A stretch of 8,899 nucleotides of DNA, from positions 1 to 8,899 of the forward strand of contig JAMOSL010000120.1 of NCBI GenBank assembly GCA_027063105.1. Direction: 5' to 3'. The translations under genes and the position numbers were made by a program. This document shows, piece by piece, positions 1 through 7,151 of the stretch (positions within the stretch are counted from its first letter, which is position 1; the number at the start of each line of letters is the position of its first letter). Origin of the DNA: Campylobacteraceae bacterium. GTDB taxonomy: Bacteria > Campylobacterota > Campylobacteria > Campylobacterales > Sulfurovaceae. The notes below the pieces were generated by a model, which searched no databases, was not told where the DNA came from, and saw nothing but the letters and a program-made list of their open reading frames with translations.

Positions 1-2
1 TC

Positions 3-1253
3 AATGTGGGCATTAAAACAGATTTAGAAACATATTTAGAAGCTCATAGAGAAAACCAAGTTCAAGCCATAGGAATGAGTGGGCTACTTGTAAAATCAAC
101 AGCAGTTATGAAAGATAACCTAGAAGCCATGGCAGAGATGGGTATGGATATTCCTATTCTTTTGGGTGGAGCTGCATTAACACGAAGTTTTGTAGATGAC
201 TTTTGCCGTCCTATATATAAAGGTGCTATATTTTATTGTCGAGATGCTTTTGATGGGGTAATAGCTATGAGTAGAATAGAAAAATATAATGAAGACCCAA
301 GTGTAGGATTAGATTTTAGATTAGCAGGGGATATGGTAGAGCGTGAAACTTTTGTTAAAAAAGAGGTAATAATCCCACCATTTGAAGAGATAAAAATGCC
401 AGAACTTCAACCAGTACCAACACCTCCATTTTGGGGAAGAAGAGTATTACAAAAAGAAGATTTAGATTTGAATATGGTTTTTAGTTGGGTCAATAAAAAA
501 ACTGTAATAAAAATGCATTGGGGATATAAAAGTAAAGGAATGACTAAAGAGGAGTATCAAAAACTACTTGATGAAACAGTATATCCAGCATACGAAAGAC
601 TTCAAAAAGAGTTTATAGAAAAAGATTTATTTGAGCCTACTATTATATATGGATATTATCCATGTAGAAGTAATGACCAAGATTTACTAATATTTGATGA
701 AGAGAGTGGTTGGAATATAGATGAAAATGCAAATAGAGAAGAGTTTGATGAGGTAAAAGCTAATTCAAAATATAGATTTAACTTTCCAAGACAAGGACGA
801 AAACCACATAGAGCATTAAGTGACTTCTATCATGATAGAGATGATGTAATAGCTCTAACCTGTGTAAGTGCAGGGAGTAAATTCTCTGCCTATGAAAAAG
901 AGCTTTATGACGCAGGTAAATATTTGGAATATAATATGGTTCATGGCTTCAGTGTAGAACTAGCCGAAGCTCTAGCAGAAGTAGCCCATAAACAAATTAG
1001 ATTAGATTTAGGAATAGCCTCTGAAGATGAAGGACATACACTAAGAGATGTAAGAATGAGCAGATACCAAGGTTCAAGATATTCATTCGGTTATCCTGCA
1101 TGTCCAGACCTAGAACAAAGCAGAATAATATTTGATTTATTAAAACCAGAAGAGTTCGGAATAGAATTAAGCGAAACTTTCCAAATACATCCAGAACAAA
1201 GTACAACAGCACTGGTGGTGCATCATCGGAATGCTACTTATTATTCGGTGTAA
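3..1253 (+). CDS. metH: Cobalamin-dependent methionine synthase, C-terminal part (5' end outside window)
   Basis: MetH transfers a methyl group from 5-methyltetrahydrofolate to homocysteine through cobalamin, in the cytoplasm, and repairs oxidised cobalamin with S-adenosylmethionine. Only the last ~416 codons are present, and the frame is open through the left edge, so the GTG at position 6 is internal rather than a start. Counting from that codon, residues 1-95 are the end of the B12-binding domain: the SxL loop (Ser25-Gly-Leu27) and the GG pair (54-55) are visible, while the DxHxxG cobalamin-ligand motif lies upstream. Residues ~155-415 are the reactivation domain, with the hallmark GYPACPD at 362-368 and HPEQST at 395-400, ending in YYSV. 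The C-terminus is shorter than in E. coli MetH, as in a common short MetH class. It converges with the DJ-1-family gene, 17 bases separating the stop codons. Identification is secure; the N-terminal architecture cannot be seen. Confidence 0.96.
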   Translation, partial: NVGIKTDLETYLEAHRENQVQAIGMSGLLVKSTAVMKDNLEAMAEMGMDIPILLGGAALTRSFVDDFCRPIYKGAIFYCRDAFDGVIAMSRIEKYNEDPSVGLDFRLAGDMVERETFVKKEVIIPPFEEIKMPELQPVPTPPFWGRRVLQKEDLDLNMVFSWVNKKTVIKMHWGYKSKGMTKEEYQKLLDETVYPAYERLQKEFIEKDLFEPTIIYGYYPCRSNDQDLLIFDEESGWNIDENANREEFDEVKANSKYRFNFPRQGRKPHRALSDFYHDRDDVIALTCVSAGSKFSAYEKELYDAGKYLEYNMVHGFSVELAEALAEVAHKQIRLDLGIASEDEGHTLRDVRMSRYQGSRYSFGYPACPDLEQSRIIFDLLKPEEFGIELSETFQIHPEQSTTALVVHHRNATYYSV

Positions 1254-1270
1254 TACAAAATCATAAGATT

Positions 1271-1828
1271 CTAACAGAAATCAGATAGCGTTCCATCTTT
1301 AACAGATTGATAGCTATCTTCACCAACTAATATCTTAATAATTTCAAGGGCAAAGCATATTGCAGTAGCTGGTCCTCTTGATGTTATTACTTTATCATCT
1401 ATAACTACTTTTTTATCACTTGTATATCCATCCAATCTAATTTTTTCTTCTACTGATGGATAACAAGTATAATTATGGTTTAAAACCCCTGCTTTATGTA
1501 ACGCATAAGGTGCAGCACACATTGCTCCAATATATTTATTGTCTTTTTTAAATGATTTTAAAAGATTTTGAACTCTACTATCTTCTACTAGATGATTAGT
1601 GCCACCCCAACCACCTGGTAAAACTATCATATCAAAGTCATTAGGATTAATAGCGTCTATATTCTTATCTGCTTCAATTTTAATATTATTAGCACCTAGT
1701 ACTAAATTATTTTCTGTAAGAGAGATTGTTGTAACATCAATTCCACCTCTACGCATAATATCAATTAATGATACAGCTTCTATCTCTTCAAATCCTTCTG
1801 CCAATGGTAATAAAATTCTTTTTGTCAT
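1271..1828 (-). CDS. DJ-1/PfpI (YajL-like) family protein
   Basis: This 185-residue protein has the length and sequence of the DJ-1/YajL/ThiJ group, small cytoplasmic proteins linked to oxidative-stress defence and reported as glyoxalases or deglycases; the exact activity is disputed. The reactive cysteine is Cys104 in GAMCAAP, at the nucleophile elbow. The conserved glutamate that hydrogen-bonds to it is Glu17 in EGFEEIEA. LPGG (70-73) and TSRGPAT (149-155) are also typical. The histidine found in human DJ-1 (His126) is replaced by Tyr123, and E. coli YajL also has an aromatic residue here. The start is supported by AAGGAA five bases before the ATG. The gene begins 14 bases after the stop of the FIST/GGDEF/EAL gene and is probably its operon partner. 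The C-terminal residue is a cysteine. Family assignment is firm; substrate is unknown. Confidence 0.93.
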   Translation of the reverse strand: MTKRILLPLAEGFEEIEAVSLIDIMRRGGIDVTTISLTENNLVLGANNIKIEADKNIDAINPNDFDMIVLPGGWGGTNHLVEDSRVQNLLKSFKKDNKYIGAMCAAPYALHKAGVLNHNYTCYPSVEEKIRLDGYTSDKKVVIDDKVITSRGPATAICFALEIIKILVGEDSYQSVKDGTLSDFC

Positions 1829-1842
1829 ACATATTCCTTGTT

Positions 1843-4800
1843 TTATATTTCTTCAGATGCAAAAAATCTCTTTTCTATATTTTTTGCATCTAATGGATAA
1901 CTAAAATAGTATCCTTGCATAATATTGCATCCAATACTCAATAAAAAATCTTTCTGTTCTACTGTTTCTATACCTTCTGCAATTATACCTAGATTGAGAT
2001 TTTTTGAAAGTTCTATAATTGTTTGAGTAATTAATTTGTCTTTTTTATTATATAAAATCTCTTTAATAAATGATCGATCTATTTTTAATCTATTTATCGG
2101 TAATTTTTTTAAATATGATAAGGATGAATACTCTGTGCCAAAATCATCTATAGATATTGATATTCCTAATTTACTTATAATTGATAATTTCTTTATTGCA
2201 TCTATAGGTTTTTGCATAACTTGACCCTCTGTAATCTCCAATTCTAACCACTCTGGAGAAAAATTATACTTATCTAATATAGTGTGAAGATTTGTTAAAA
2301 AGTCATCTTTTTCTAGTTGTACAAAAGATATATTAATAGATAATATACCTACATTAAAATCTTTATCTTTCCATATTTTAAACTGTTTAATAGATGTTTC
2401 TATCATCCAATTATCGATATCAATAATTAAACCTGCCTCTTCTGCTAAAGGTATAAATTTATTTGGAGTTAAGAGACCTAATAAAGGGTTTTTCCATCTA
2501 ATTAAAGCCTCCATACCAACAATTTTATTATTTATTGTATCTATTAGTGGCTGATAAAACATTATAAACTCATCTTTTTTAAGAGCCTTTTTCAAATTTG
2601 TTGTCATTAAAACTCTCTCCAAAGCTAATTCTGTCATCTCTGAAGAGTAATAATTATATTTATTTCTTCCCTCATCTTTTGCTCTATACATAGCAGCATC
2701 AGCATATTTTATTAAATTTTGAGACTTTTTACCATCTTTAGGATATAAACTGATTCCAATACTCATAGATAAATATAAATTATGTTCATCTATTATAAAT
2801 GGCTTATTCATAATAGTTAATATTTTATTTGCCACACCTGATATATGCTCTATTTTATTAACATCATTTAATATGATTGTAAATTCATCACCACCTAAAC
2901 GAGCTATTGTATTTTTTTTATTTATAGCCTTACTAAGTCTACTTGATATAGCATTGAGAACCTTATCTCCAATATCATGTCCCAACGAGTCATTTATTTG
3001 TTTAAATCTATCTAAGTCTATAAAGAATAAAGCTAATTGTGTATGGTTCTTTTCAGCATTTTTTATTCCATCTTCTAATCTTTGATTGAAAAGTTTTCTA
3101 TTAGGAAGTCCTGTAAGCATATCATGATGTGCCTGATGATGTAAAATATTTTTCTGCTCTAAAAGTTTTCGCTCAGTATCTTTTCTATGAGTAATATCTT
3201 GACAATAGCCTATCCTTCCTATAATTTTACCATATTCATCACGAAGAATAGATAATGATATTTCAGTATATATAATACTGTTAGATTTTTTTACTAATCT
3301 ACCTTCAATTTTATATTCACCTGTTTTATCAAGATTTTTCATATAATCATTATACATCTTAGTATTATTCTTAGGATAAATTATATCTATATGTTTTCCT
3401 ATTATCTCTTCTGAATTGTATAATAATAATCTTGTTGCACCTTTATTCCAACTTGTAATATATCCATCTAAATCGGTTGATATAACTGCATCATAAATTT
3501 GTTCTATAATCTGTGCTTGTTTTAGAAACAGTAACTGTTTCTCTTTTTCTGCTGTTATATCTGTATGAGTTCCTATTGTTCTAATAGCTTTGCCACTATC
3601 ATCAAATAGTGTTTTTCCTCTCTCTAAAATCCATACCCAATGACCATCTTTATGTTTAAGTCTATGTGTATTATCTATATAACTAGTCTTTTTTTCCATA
3701 TTAAGATGTATATCTTGAAAGGTATTATCAATATCATCAGGATGTATTCTATCTAGCCAAGTAGATTGTATATTTGGAAGTTCATTATCTTTAAAGCCTA
3801 ACATCTCTTTCCAAAATGGAGAAAAATATATGGCATCATCTAATAGATTCCAATCCCATAATCCATCTTTACTTCCAAATAAAGCTAATTCCATTCTTTC
3901 TTTTAACTCTTTATTTAATTTTTCACTACTTTTTAATATATCAACTTGTAATTGAATATCATCTCTCACTTTATTTACAAGATGAACTAAAGCATCCATC
4001 GAACGGTTATCTTTATTAAGTTCTTTTGTACTAAATTTTTTATTTTTTATTTTATTTTTATTCTCATATTCACTCATTGCTACTAAAGTCATAGTTTGAT
4101 TTAATAGTTCGTGATTTTTATGTGTAAAGAATTCTCCATAAGTAAAGAATCCTACAGTTGGTGCAATTTTATATAAAGGCATAGTTTCTAATTCTATATC
4201 ATTTGGCATAAATCTCCGTCTAGCCATACAAGAGTATAGAAAAATTGTTTCTGGGTTAGACTTTTGTGTATTATTAAATATATCTTTTGATTTGTTAAGT
4301 ATTTTATAAGCATTTCCATATCCAAAATATACCTTGTCCCCACTTTTAAAATTAGCTCCAAATATTAATGAACCATCTTTACCTTTTTTTAAAACAGCTC
4401 TTGCAATAGCCAGTCCATCACGATATATGATTAATGGAAATTCTATTCCGATTCGAGGTAATTTATCAGCCACCTCTTTTCCTAAATAATATTCATATAT
4501 ATCAACAGCACTTTTACCTTCTATTTCATAGATAATATTCTTATCTGCTCTTGTAATAGTTAACTCTTTACCAATAGGTTGCCAATTAAAACTATGGTCT
4601 CTATGAATATATAGGCTATTGCTGTTCAAAGAAATTGCAACAGCACCTTTTTTAATTATATTATCTTTTGTAAAAACCATTGTTTTCTTGAATTTAGCTC
4701 TATCTCCTGCTAACCCACCAGCAATTTTTATATTCTTATCTATACTACTTATCCCATTCAAGAACTCTTCAGCATTTGTATTTAATCCATCAGCTAAAGA

Positions 4801-5163
4801 TATAAGAAGTTTAGTATCCTTTTTAATAAGATGTTTTGCTAAAAATCTTCCACTATAATAAACATCTTTTTTATGTTTAACAGATTTAACCTCAATAGTA
4901 GTATTTTTAAATTGAGTAAAGTTTAATACAGTTCTATCTATAGATACTTTCCCATTCATAATTTCCCCATCAGTAGTAGAACCTATAATGATGGCTTCTT
5001 TAAATATAGAATTCATCTCATCTAATAACTTTTGAATGAATTTTTTTTTATTTATGGAAGTAAATATTTGAATCAAAAGGGATTTATTATCTTTTATATT
5101 ATTATTAGTAATAAAATCTTCTAAAACTATTTTATTACTGTAATATGTATTAAAACTCTGCAT
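1843..5163 (-). CDS. FIST-PAS-PAS-GGDEF-EAL cyclic-di-GMP sensor enzyme
   Basis: An 1106-residue signalling protein with no evident signal peptide or membrane segment, so probably cytoplasmic. Order: FIST_N (~29-215; GSTTDGEI 61-68, GGLAGD 149-154), FIST_C (~216-365; YSCMARR 310-316, GFFTYGE 338-344), a helical linker (~366-425), PAS (~425-540, PAS_3-like with HPDD 474-477), a second PAS (~546-660), GGDEF (~672-838) and EAL (~850-1106). The diguanylate cyclase signature GGDEF is intact (757-761) with metal ligand Asp716. The phosphodiesterase residues are also intact: Glu885 of EAL, Asn944, Glu976, Asp1006-Asp1007, Lys1027, Glu1063 and Gln1083. Both activities are therefore possible. The primary inhibitory I-site position (748-751) reads NKKN rather than RxxD, and the loop-6 motif has Glu1011 where DDFGTG has glycine. 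The ATG lacks a good Shine-Dalgarno and lies 16 bases after the 87-residue gene's stop, suggesting coupled translation. Domain calls are secure; the ligand is unknown. Confidence 0.96.
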   Translation of the reverse strand: MQSFNTYYSNKIVLEDFITNNNIKDNKSLLIQIFTSINKKKFIQKLLDEMNSIFKEAIIIGSTTDGEIMNGKVSIDRTVLNFTQFKNTTIEVKSVKHKKDVYYSGRFLAKHLIKKDTKLLISLADGLNTNAEEFLNGISSIDKNIKIAGGLAGDRAKFKKTMVFTKDNIIKKGAVAISLNSNSLYIHRDHSFNWQPIGKELTITRADKNIIYEIEGKSAVDIYEYYLGKEVADKLPRIGIEFPLIIYRDGLAIARAVLKKGKDGSLIFGANFKSGDKVYFGYGNAYKILNKSKDIFNNTQKSNPETIFLYSCMARRRFMPNDIELETMPLYKIAPTVGFFTYGEFFTHKNHELLNQTMTLVAMSEYENKNKIKNKKFSTKELNKDNRSMDALVHLVNKVRDDIQLQVDILKSSEKLNKELKERMELALFGSKDGLWDWNLLDDAIYFSPFWKEMLGFKDNELPNIQSTWLDRIHPDDIDNTFQDIHLNMEKKTSYIDNTHRLKHKDGHWVWILERGKTLFDDSGKAIRTIGTHTDITAEKEKQLLFLKQAQIIEQIYDAVISTDLDGYITSWNKGATRLLLYNSEEIIGKHIDIIYPKNNTKMYNDYMKNLDKTGEYKIEGRLVKKSNSIIYTEISLSILRDEYGKIIGRIGYCQDITHRKDTERKLLEQKNILHHQAHHDMLTGLPNRKLFNQRLEDGIKNAEKNHTQLALFFIDLDRFKQINDSLGHDIGDKVLNAISSRLSKAINKKNTIARLGGDEFTIILNDVNKIEHISGVANKILTIMNKPFIIDEHNLYLSMSIGISLYPKDGKKSQNLIKYADAAMYRAKDEGRNKYNYYSSEMTELALERVLMTTNLKKALKKDEFIMFYQPLIDTINNKIVGMEALIRWKNPLLGLLTPNKFIPLAEEAGLIIDIDNWMIETSIKQFKIWKDKDFNVGILSINISFVQLEKDDFLTNLHTILDKYNFSPEWLELEITEGQVMQKPIDAIKKLSIISKLGISISIDDFGTEYSSLSYLKKLPINRLKIDRSFIKEILYNKKDKLITQTIIELSKNLNLGIIAEGIETVEQKDFLLSIGCNIMQGYYFSYPLDAKNIEKRFFASEEI

Positions 5164-5179
5164 TTAATCTATATTTTAA

Positions 5180-5443
5180 TCAACAATAAGAACTAGCATT
5201 AATATCTTGAGCCTCTGTTATCACTAATTCATCTTGAATAAATCCATCTTCATCTAAAAACAGTGCCATATATCCTTCACTTCTTTTTAGTTGAAGTCTA
5301 GCACCAATTATACCATTTCCTATATCCTCAGGTAACATAAAGCCAACCATGCCCAAGTCCCACCCTTTAGCTCTAGCAGCAGCCATCAATTTAACTGCCA
5401 TATCCTGTTCTGCTAGATTCATCTTATTAAAATTCGCTATCAT
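5180..5443 (-). CDS. Hypothetical 87-residue protein, first gene of the FIST operon
   Basis: I do not recognise this protein. It has no signal peptide, membrane span or cysteine pair. The pattern suggests an alpha/beta fold: a probable amphipathic helix at ~9-26 (rich in Ala, Met, Lys), a glycine-rich middle (Gly31, Gly34, Gly42, Gly44, Gly47), then strand-like stretches and an acidic segment (Asp64 to Asp80), ending in SSYC. Seven of 87 residues are methionine. The start is supported by GGAG nine bases before the ATG; Met8 is an alternative start but has a poorer ribosome-binding site. It is the promoter-proximal gene, 16 bases ahead of the FIST/GGDEF/EAL gene, so it may be co-expressed with that enzyme and could be a partner or modulator, but only position supports that. 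Codon use resembles its neighbours and the clean start favours a real gene. Confidence 0.8.
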   Translation of the reverse strand: MIANFNKMNLAEQDMAVKLMAAARAKGWDLGMVGFMLPEDIGNGIIGARLQLKRSEGYMALFLDEDGFIQDELVITEAQDINASSYC

Positions 5444-5519
5444 TCTTTAATTCTCCATTTAAATCTTTTACACTAATACTACATAAGAGTAAATTAGATT
5501 ATGATTAAAAAGACTATAC

Positions 5520-5530
5520 AAGTGACACTT
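5520..5530. promoter_or_regulatory. 11-base palindrome, candidate operator
   Basis: AAGTG-A-CACTT is a perfect inverted repeat with a one-base centre. It sits three bases upstream of the rightward TATAAT box and one base from the leftward TATAGT candidate, so a bound regulator could affect both operons. The hexamer ACTATA occurs on both sides (5513-5518 and 5540-5545). No known regulator is assigned, and chance occurrence in AT-rich DNA is possible. Confidence 0.3.
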
Positions 5531-5533
5531 AGT

Positions 5534-5539
5534 TATAAT
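5534..5539 (+). promoter_or_regulatory. Probable -10 box for the ubiX operon
   Basis: A perfect TATAAT lies 22 bases before the TTG start of ubiX, implying transcription begins at about 5545 and a very short leader. No convincing TTGACA is found 16-18 bases upstream, which fits the weak -35 requirement described for sigma-70 promoters in Campylobacterota. An exact hexamer can arise by chance in such AT-rich DNA, but its position is right. Confidence 0.5.
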
Positions 5540-5561
5540 ACTATAAAAAAAGGTTACTGTT

Positions 5562-6080
5562 TTGAAGTTAGTTTTAGCAGTTAGTGGTGCTAGTGGAATT
5601 GGTTTGGCCAAAAAATTTATAGATTATCTTCCAAATAATATAGATGTGCATCTTGTAATGAGTGAACACTCAAAAATAGTCTCATATTTTGAAGAAAACA
5701 TAACCATACATGATAACAAAACCATATCAGCTTCAATAGCATCAGGCTCTTTTGGTGTTGATGTTACAGTTGTAATTCCTTGTAGTATGAATACATTGGC
5801 AAAGATATCTTGTGGTATTGCAGATAATTTAGTAACAAGGGTTGCTTCAGTCGCTATTAAAGAGAGGAAAGCACTTCTTCTAGCTCCAAGAGAAATGCCC
5901 TTTTCTGCTATTGCTTTGGAAAATATGCATAAACTATCATCTTTAGGTGTTATTATTGCTCCACCTGTTATGGGATACTACTCTGATAGTAATTCTTTAG
6001 AAGATATGGAGAAATTCATTATAGGTAAATGGTATGATGTTCTTGGAATAGAGCATAATTTATATAAAAGATGGGAATAA
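5562..6080 (+). CDS. ubiX: UbiX flavin prenyltransferase
   Basis: UbiX joins a dimethylallyl group to reduced FMN, making the prenylated-FMN cofactor of UbiD-type decarboxylases. Campylobacterota generally make menaquinone by the futalosine route, so the partner here is probably a decarboxylase of that pathway, encoded elsewhere. The 172 residues show the family's nucleotide-binding start with GASG at 9-12, the PCSMNTLAKI stretch at 73-82, Lys100-Glu101 of the KER segment, Arg110-Glu111 in PREMPF, the PPV..YY segment at 134-140 and the C-terminal RW. By hand alignment Lys156 takes the place of a C-terminal phosphate-binding arginine of Pseudomonas UbiX, a conservative change. The start is TTG: it puts MKLVLAVSGASG at the usual N-terminus and has AAAAGG (5548-5553) eight bases upstream. 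It is the first gene of the rightward operon, five bases before coaD. Confidence 0.93.
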   Translation: MKLVLAVSGASGIGLAKKFIDYLPNNIDVHLVMSEHSKIVSYFEENITIHDNKTISASIASGSFGVDVTVVIPCSMNTLAKISCGIADNLVTRVASVAIKERKALLLAPREMPFSAIALENMHKLSSLGVIIAPPVMGYYSDSNSLEDMEKFIIGKWYDVLGIEHNLYKRWE

Positions 6081-6085
6081 TTTAA

Positions 6086-6559
6086 ATGAGAAAAGCAATA
6101 TATTCAGGGACCTTTGACCCTATTACAAATGGGCATTTAGATATTATTGACCGTGCTTGTAAACTCTTTGATGAGGTTGTTATTGCAGTAGCAAAGAGTG
6201 AAACAAAGAAGCCAATGTTTTCTTTAGAAAAAAGAATAGCAATGATAAACTCTGTAACTTCATTTAACAAAAAAATAAGAGTTATAGGTTTTGAAACTTT
6301 ATTAATTGAATTAGCTAATGAGTTAAATATAAATTTTATAATTAGGGGACTTAGGGCTGTGAGTGATTTTGAATATGAACTTCAGATGGGATATGCTAAT
6401 TCATCATTAAAAGAGGACTTAGAGACAATATATCTGATGCCTAGTCTCGAACAGGCTTTTGTAAGTTCAACTGTTGTCCGTTCAATATTCTCTTTTAATG
6501 GAAAAATTAACCATTTAGTTCCAGAAGAGGTATATTCTATCATGAAAGAGGAAGATTAA
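6086..6559 (+). CDS. coaD: Phosphopantetheine adenylyltransferase (PPAT)
   Basis: CoaD transfers AMP from ATP to 4'-phosphopantetheine, the penultimate step of coenzyme A synthesis, in the cytoplasm. The 157-residue length is normal for the bacterial hexameric enzyme. The nucleotidyltransferase signature is clear: SGTFDP at 7-12 followed by TNGH at 14-17 (the (T/H)xGH motif whose histidine contacts the ATP phosphates), RGLR at 87-90 in the substrate-binding loop, and SSTVVR at 127-132 (the ISSTxxR-type motif). The ATG follows ubiX by five bases, with GGGA inside the end of ubiX as a modest ribosome-binding site. The stop codon is one base before the tmk start, so the two are almost certainly co-transcribed and probably translationally coupled. 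Confidence 0.97.
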   Translation: MRKAIYSGTFDPITNGHLDIIDRACKLFDEVVIAVAKSETKKPMFSLEKRIAMINSVTSFNKKIRVIGFETLLIELANELNINFIIRGLRAVSDFEYELQMGYANSSLKEDLETIYLMPSLEQAFVSSTVVRSIFSFNGKINHLVPEEVYSIMKEED

Positions 6560-6560
6560 T

Positions 6561-7139
6561 ATGTATATTTTATTTGAAGGTATTGATACTTGTGGAAAAA
6601 GTACACAGATAGACTTAATAAAAAAACAGCATCCTGATGTTTTTATAACAAAAGAACCAGGTGGTACAGAGTTTGGTATTAAAGCTAGAGAAATTCTATT
6701 AGAAGGAAGATTAAATTCAAAAAGAGCTGAGTTACTTCTATTTTTAGCAGACCGTGCAGAGCATTATCATCAAGTTATAAAACCTAATTCAAATAGACTA
6801 GTTCTATCAGATAGAGGATTTATATCAGGCATATCTTATGCATTAGCAAATGGAGATTTTGATATAGATACAATAATGTCTTTAAATATGTTTGCACTAG
6901 AAAATAATTTACCAGATAAAGTAGTCTTATTTATTACAGATTTAGAAACATTGAAAAGTAGAGCAGATAAAAAAGAACTAGATGGTATAGAACTTAGAGG
7001 ATTTCAATATCTTTTAGCCGTTCAAGAGTATATGAAAGAGACAATTGTAAAATTAAATATACCTCATCTATTCATAGATGCAACTGATAGCATAGAAAAT
7101 ATAAACAGTACAATTTCAGATTATATTAGACGAGTTTAA
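6561..7139 (+). CDS. tmk: Thymidylate kinase
   Basis: Tmk phosphorylates dTMP to dTDP with ATP and is needed for dTTP supply. At 192 residues it is slightly shorter than E. coli Tmk (~213). The P-loop is GIDTCGKST at 7-15, with Lys13 contacting ATP phosphates. KEPGGTEFG (31-39) is the dTMP-binding region, FLADR (61-65) and SDRGF (83-87) carry the conserved arginines and the DR pair, and the LID region is near DGIELRG (141-147). The P-loop carries Thr10-Cys11 rather than the common Gly-Ala or Gly-Ser. A good ribosome-binding site (GAGGAAG, six bases before the ATG) lies in the last codons of coaD. The gap to hisS is 12 bases. Confidence 0.96.
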   Translation: MYILFEGIDTCGKSTQIDLIKKQHPDVFITKEPGGTEFGIKAREILLEGRLNSKRAELLLFLADRAEHYHQVIKPNSNRLVLSDRGFISGISYALANGDFDIDTIMSLNMFALENNLPDKVVLFITDLETLKSRADKKELDGIELRGFQYLLAVQEYMKETIVKLNIPHLFIDATDSIENINSTISDYIRRV

Positions 7140-7151
7140 AAAAGGAAAAAA

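Larger units (their letters stand above)
5444..5561. promoter_or_regulatory. Divergent intergenic control region
   Basis: This 118-base gap separates the 87-residue gene (leftward) from ubiX (rightward) and must hold the promoters of both operons unless they are read from further away. For the leftward genes two weak -10 candidates are visible on the minus strand: TATAGT (complement of 5513-5518) and CATAAT (complement of 5498-5503), each a 5/6 match to TATAAT, giving leaders of roughly 45-65 bases. I cannot choose between them. An 11-base palindrome lies at 5520-5530. Confidence 0.6.

Noticed and set aside
997..1212. Minus-strand open frame within metH
   Set aside because: It is fully inside a well-conserved MetH reactivation domain on the other strand, with no ribosome-binding site or recognisable product.
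1254..1270. Possible terminator between metH and the DJ-1 gene
   Set aside because: Only a four-base AATC/GATT stem and no T tract on either strand; too weak to call.
1599..1904. Plus-strand open frame across the DJ-1 gene and the end of the FIST enzyme gene
   Set aside because: It is antisense to two clear genes, with low-complexity hydrophobic sequence produced by reading AT-rich codons backwards.
2036..4858. Several short plus-strand frames (2036-2224, 2873-3085, 3816-4019, 4619-4858)
   Set aside because: All lie opposite conserved EAL, GGDEF, PAS and FIST coding sequence and look like antisense shadows.
5180..5443. Shared C-terminal cysteine endings (SSYC here, SDFC in the DJ-1 protein) as a common tag
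   Set aside because: Only the cysteine and one serine agree in similar positions; two short endings are not evidence of a shared signal.
5522..5527. GTGACA as a -35 box for ubiX
   Set aside because: It is only six bases from the TATAAT box, far too close for a sigma-70 -35 element.
6082..6270. Minus-strand open frame opposite coaD
   Set aside because: Antisense to the conserved TNGH region of CoaD, with no independent support.
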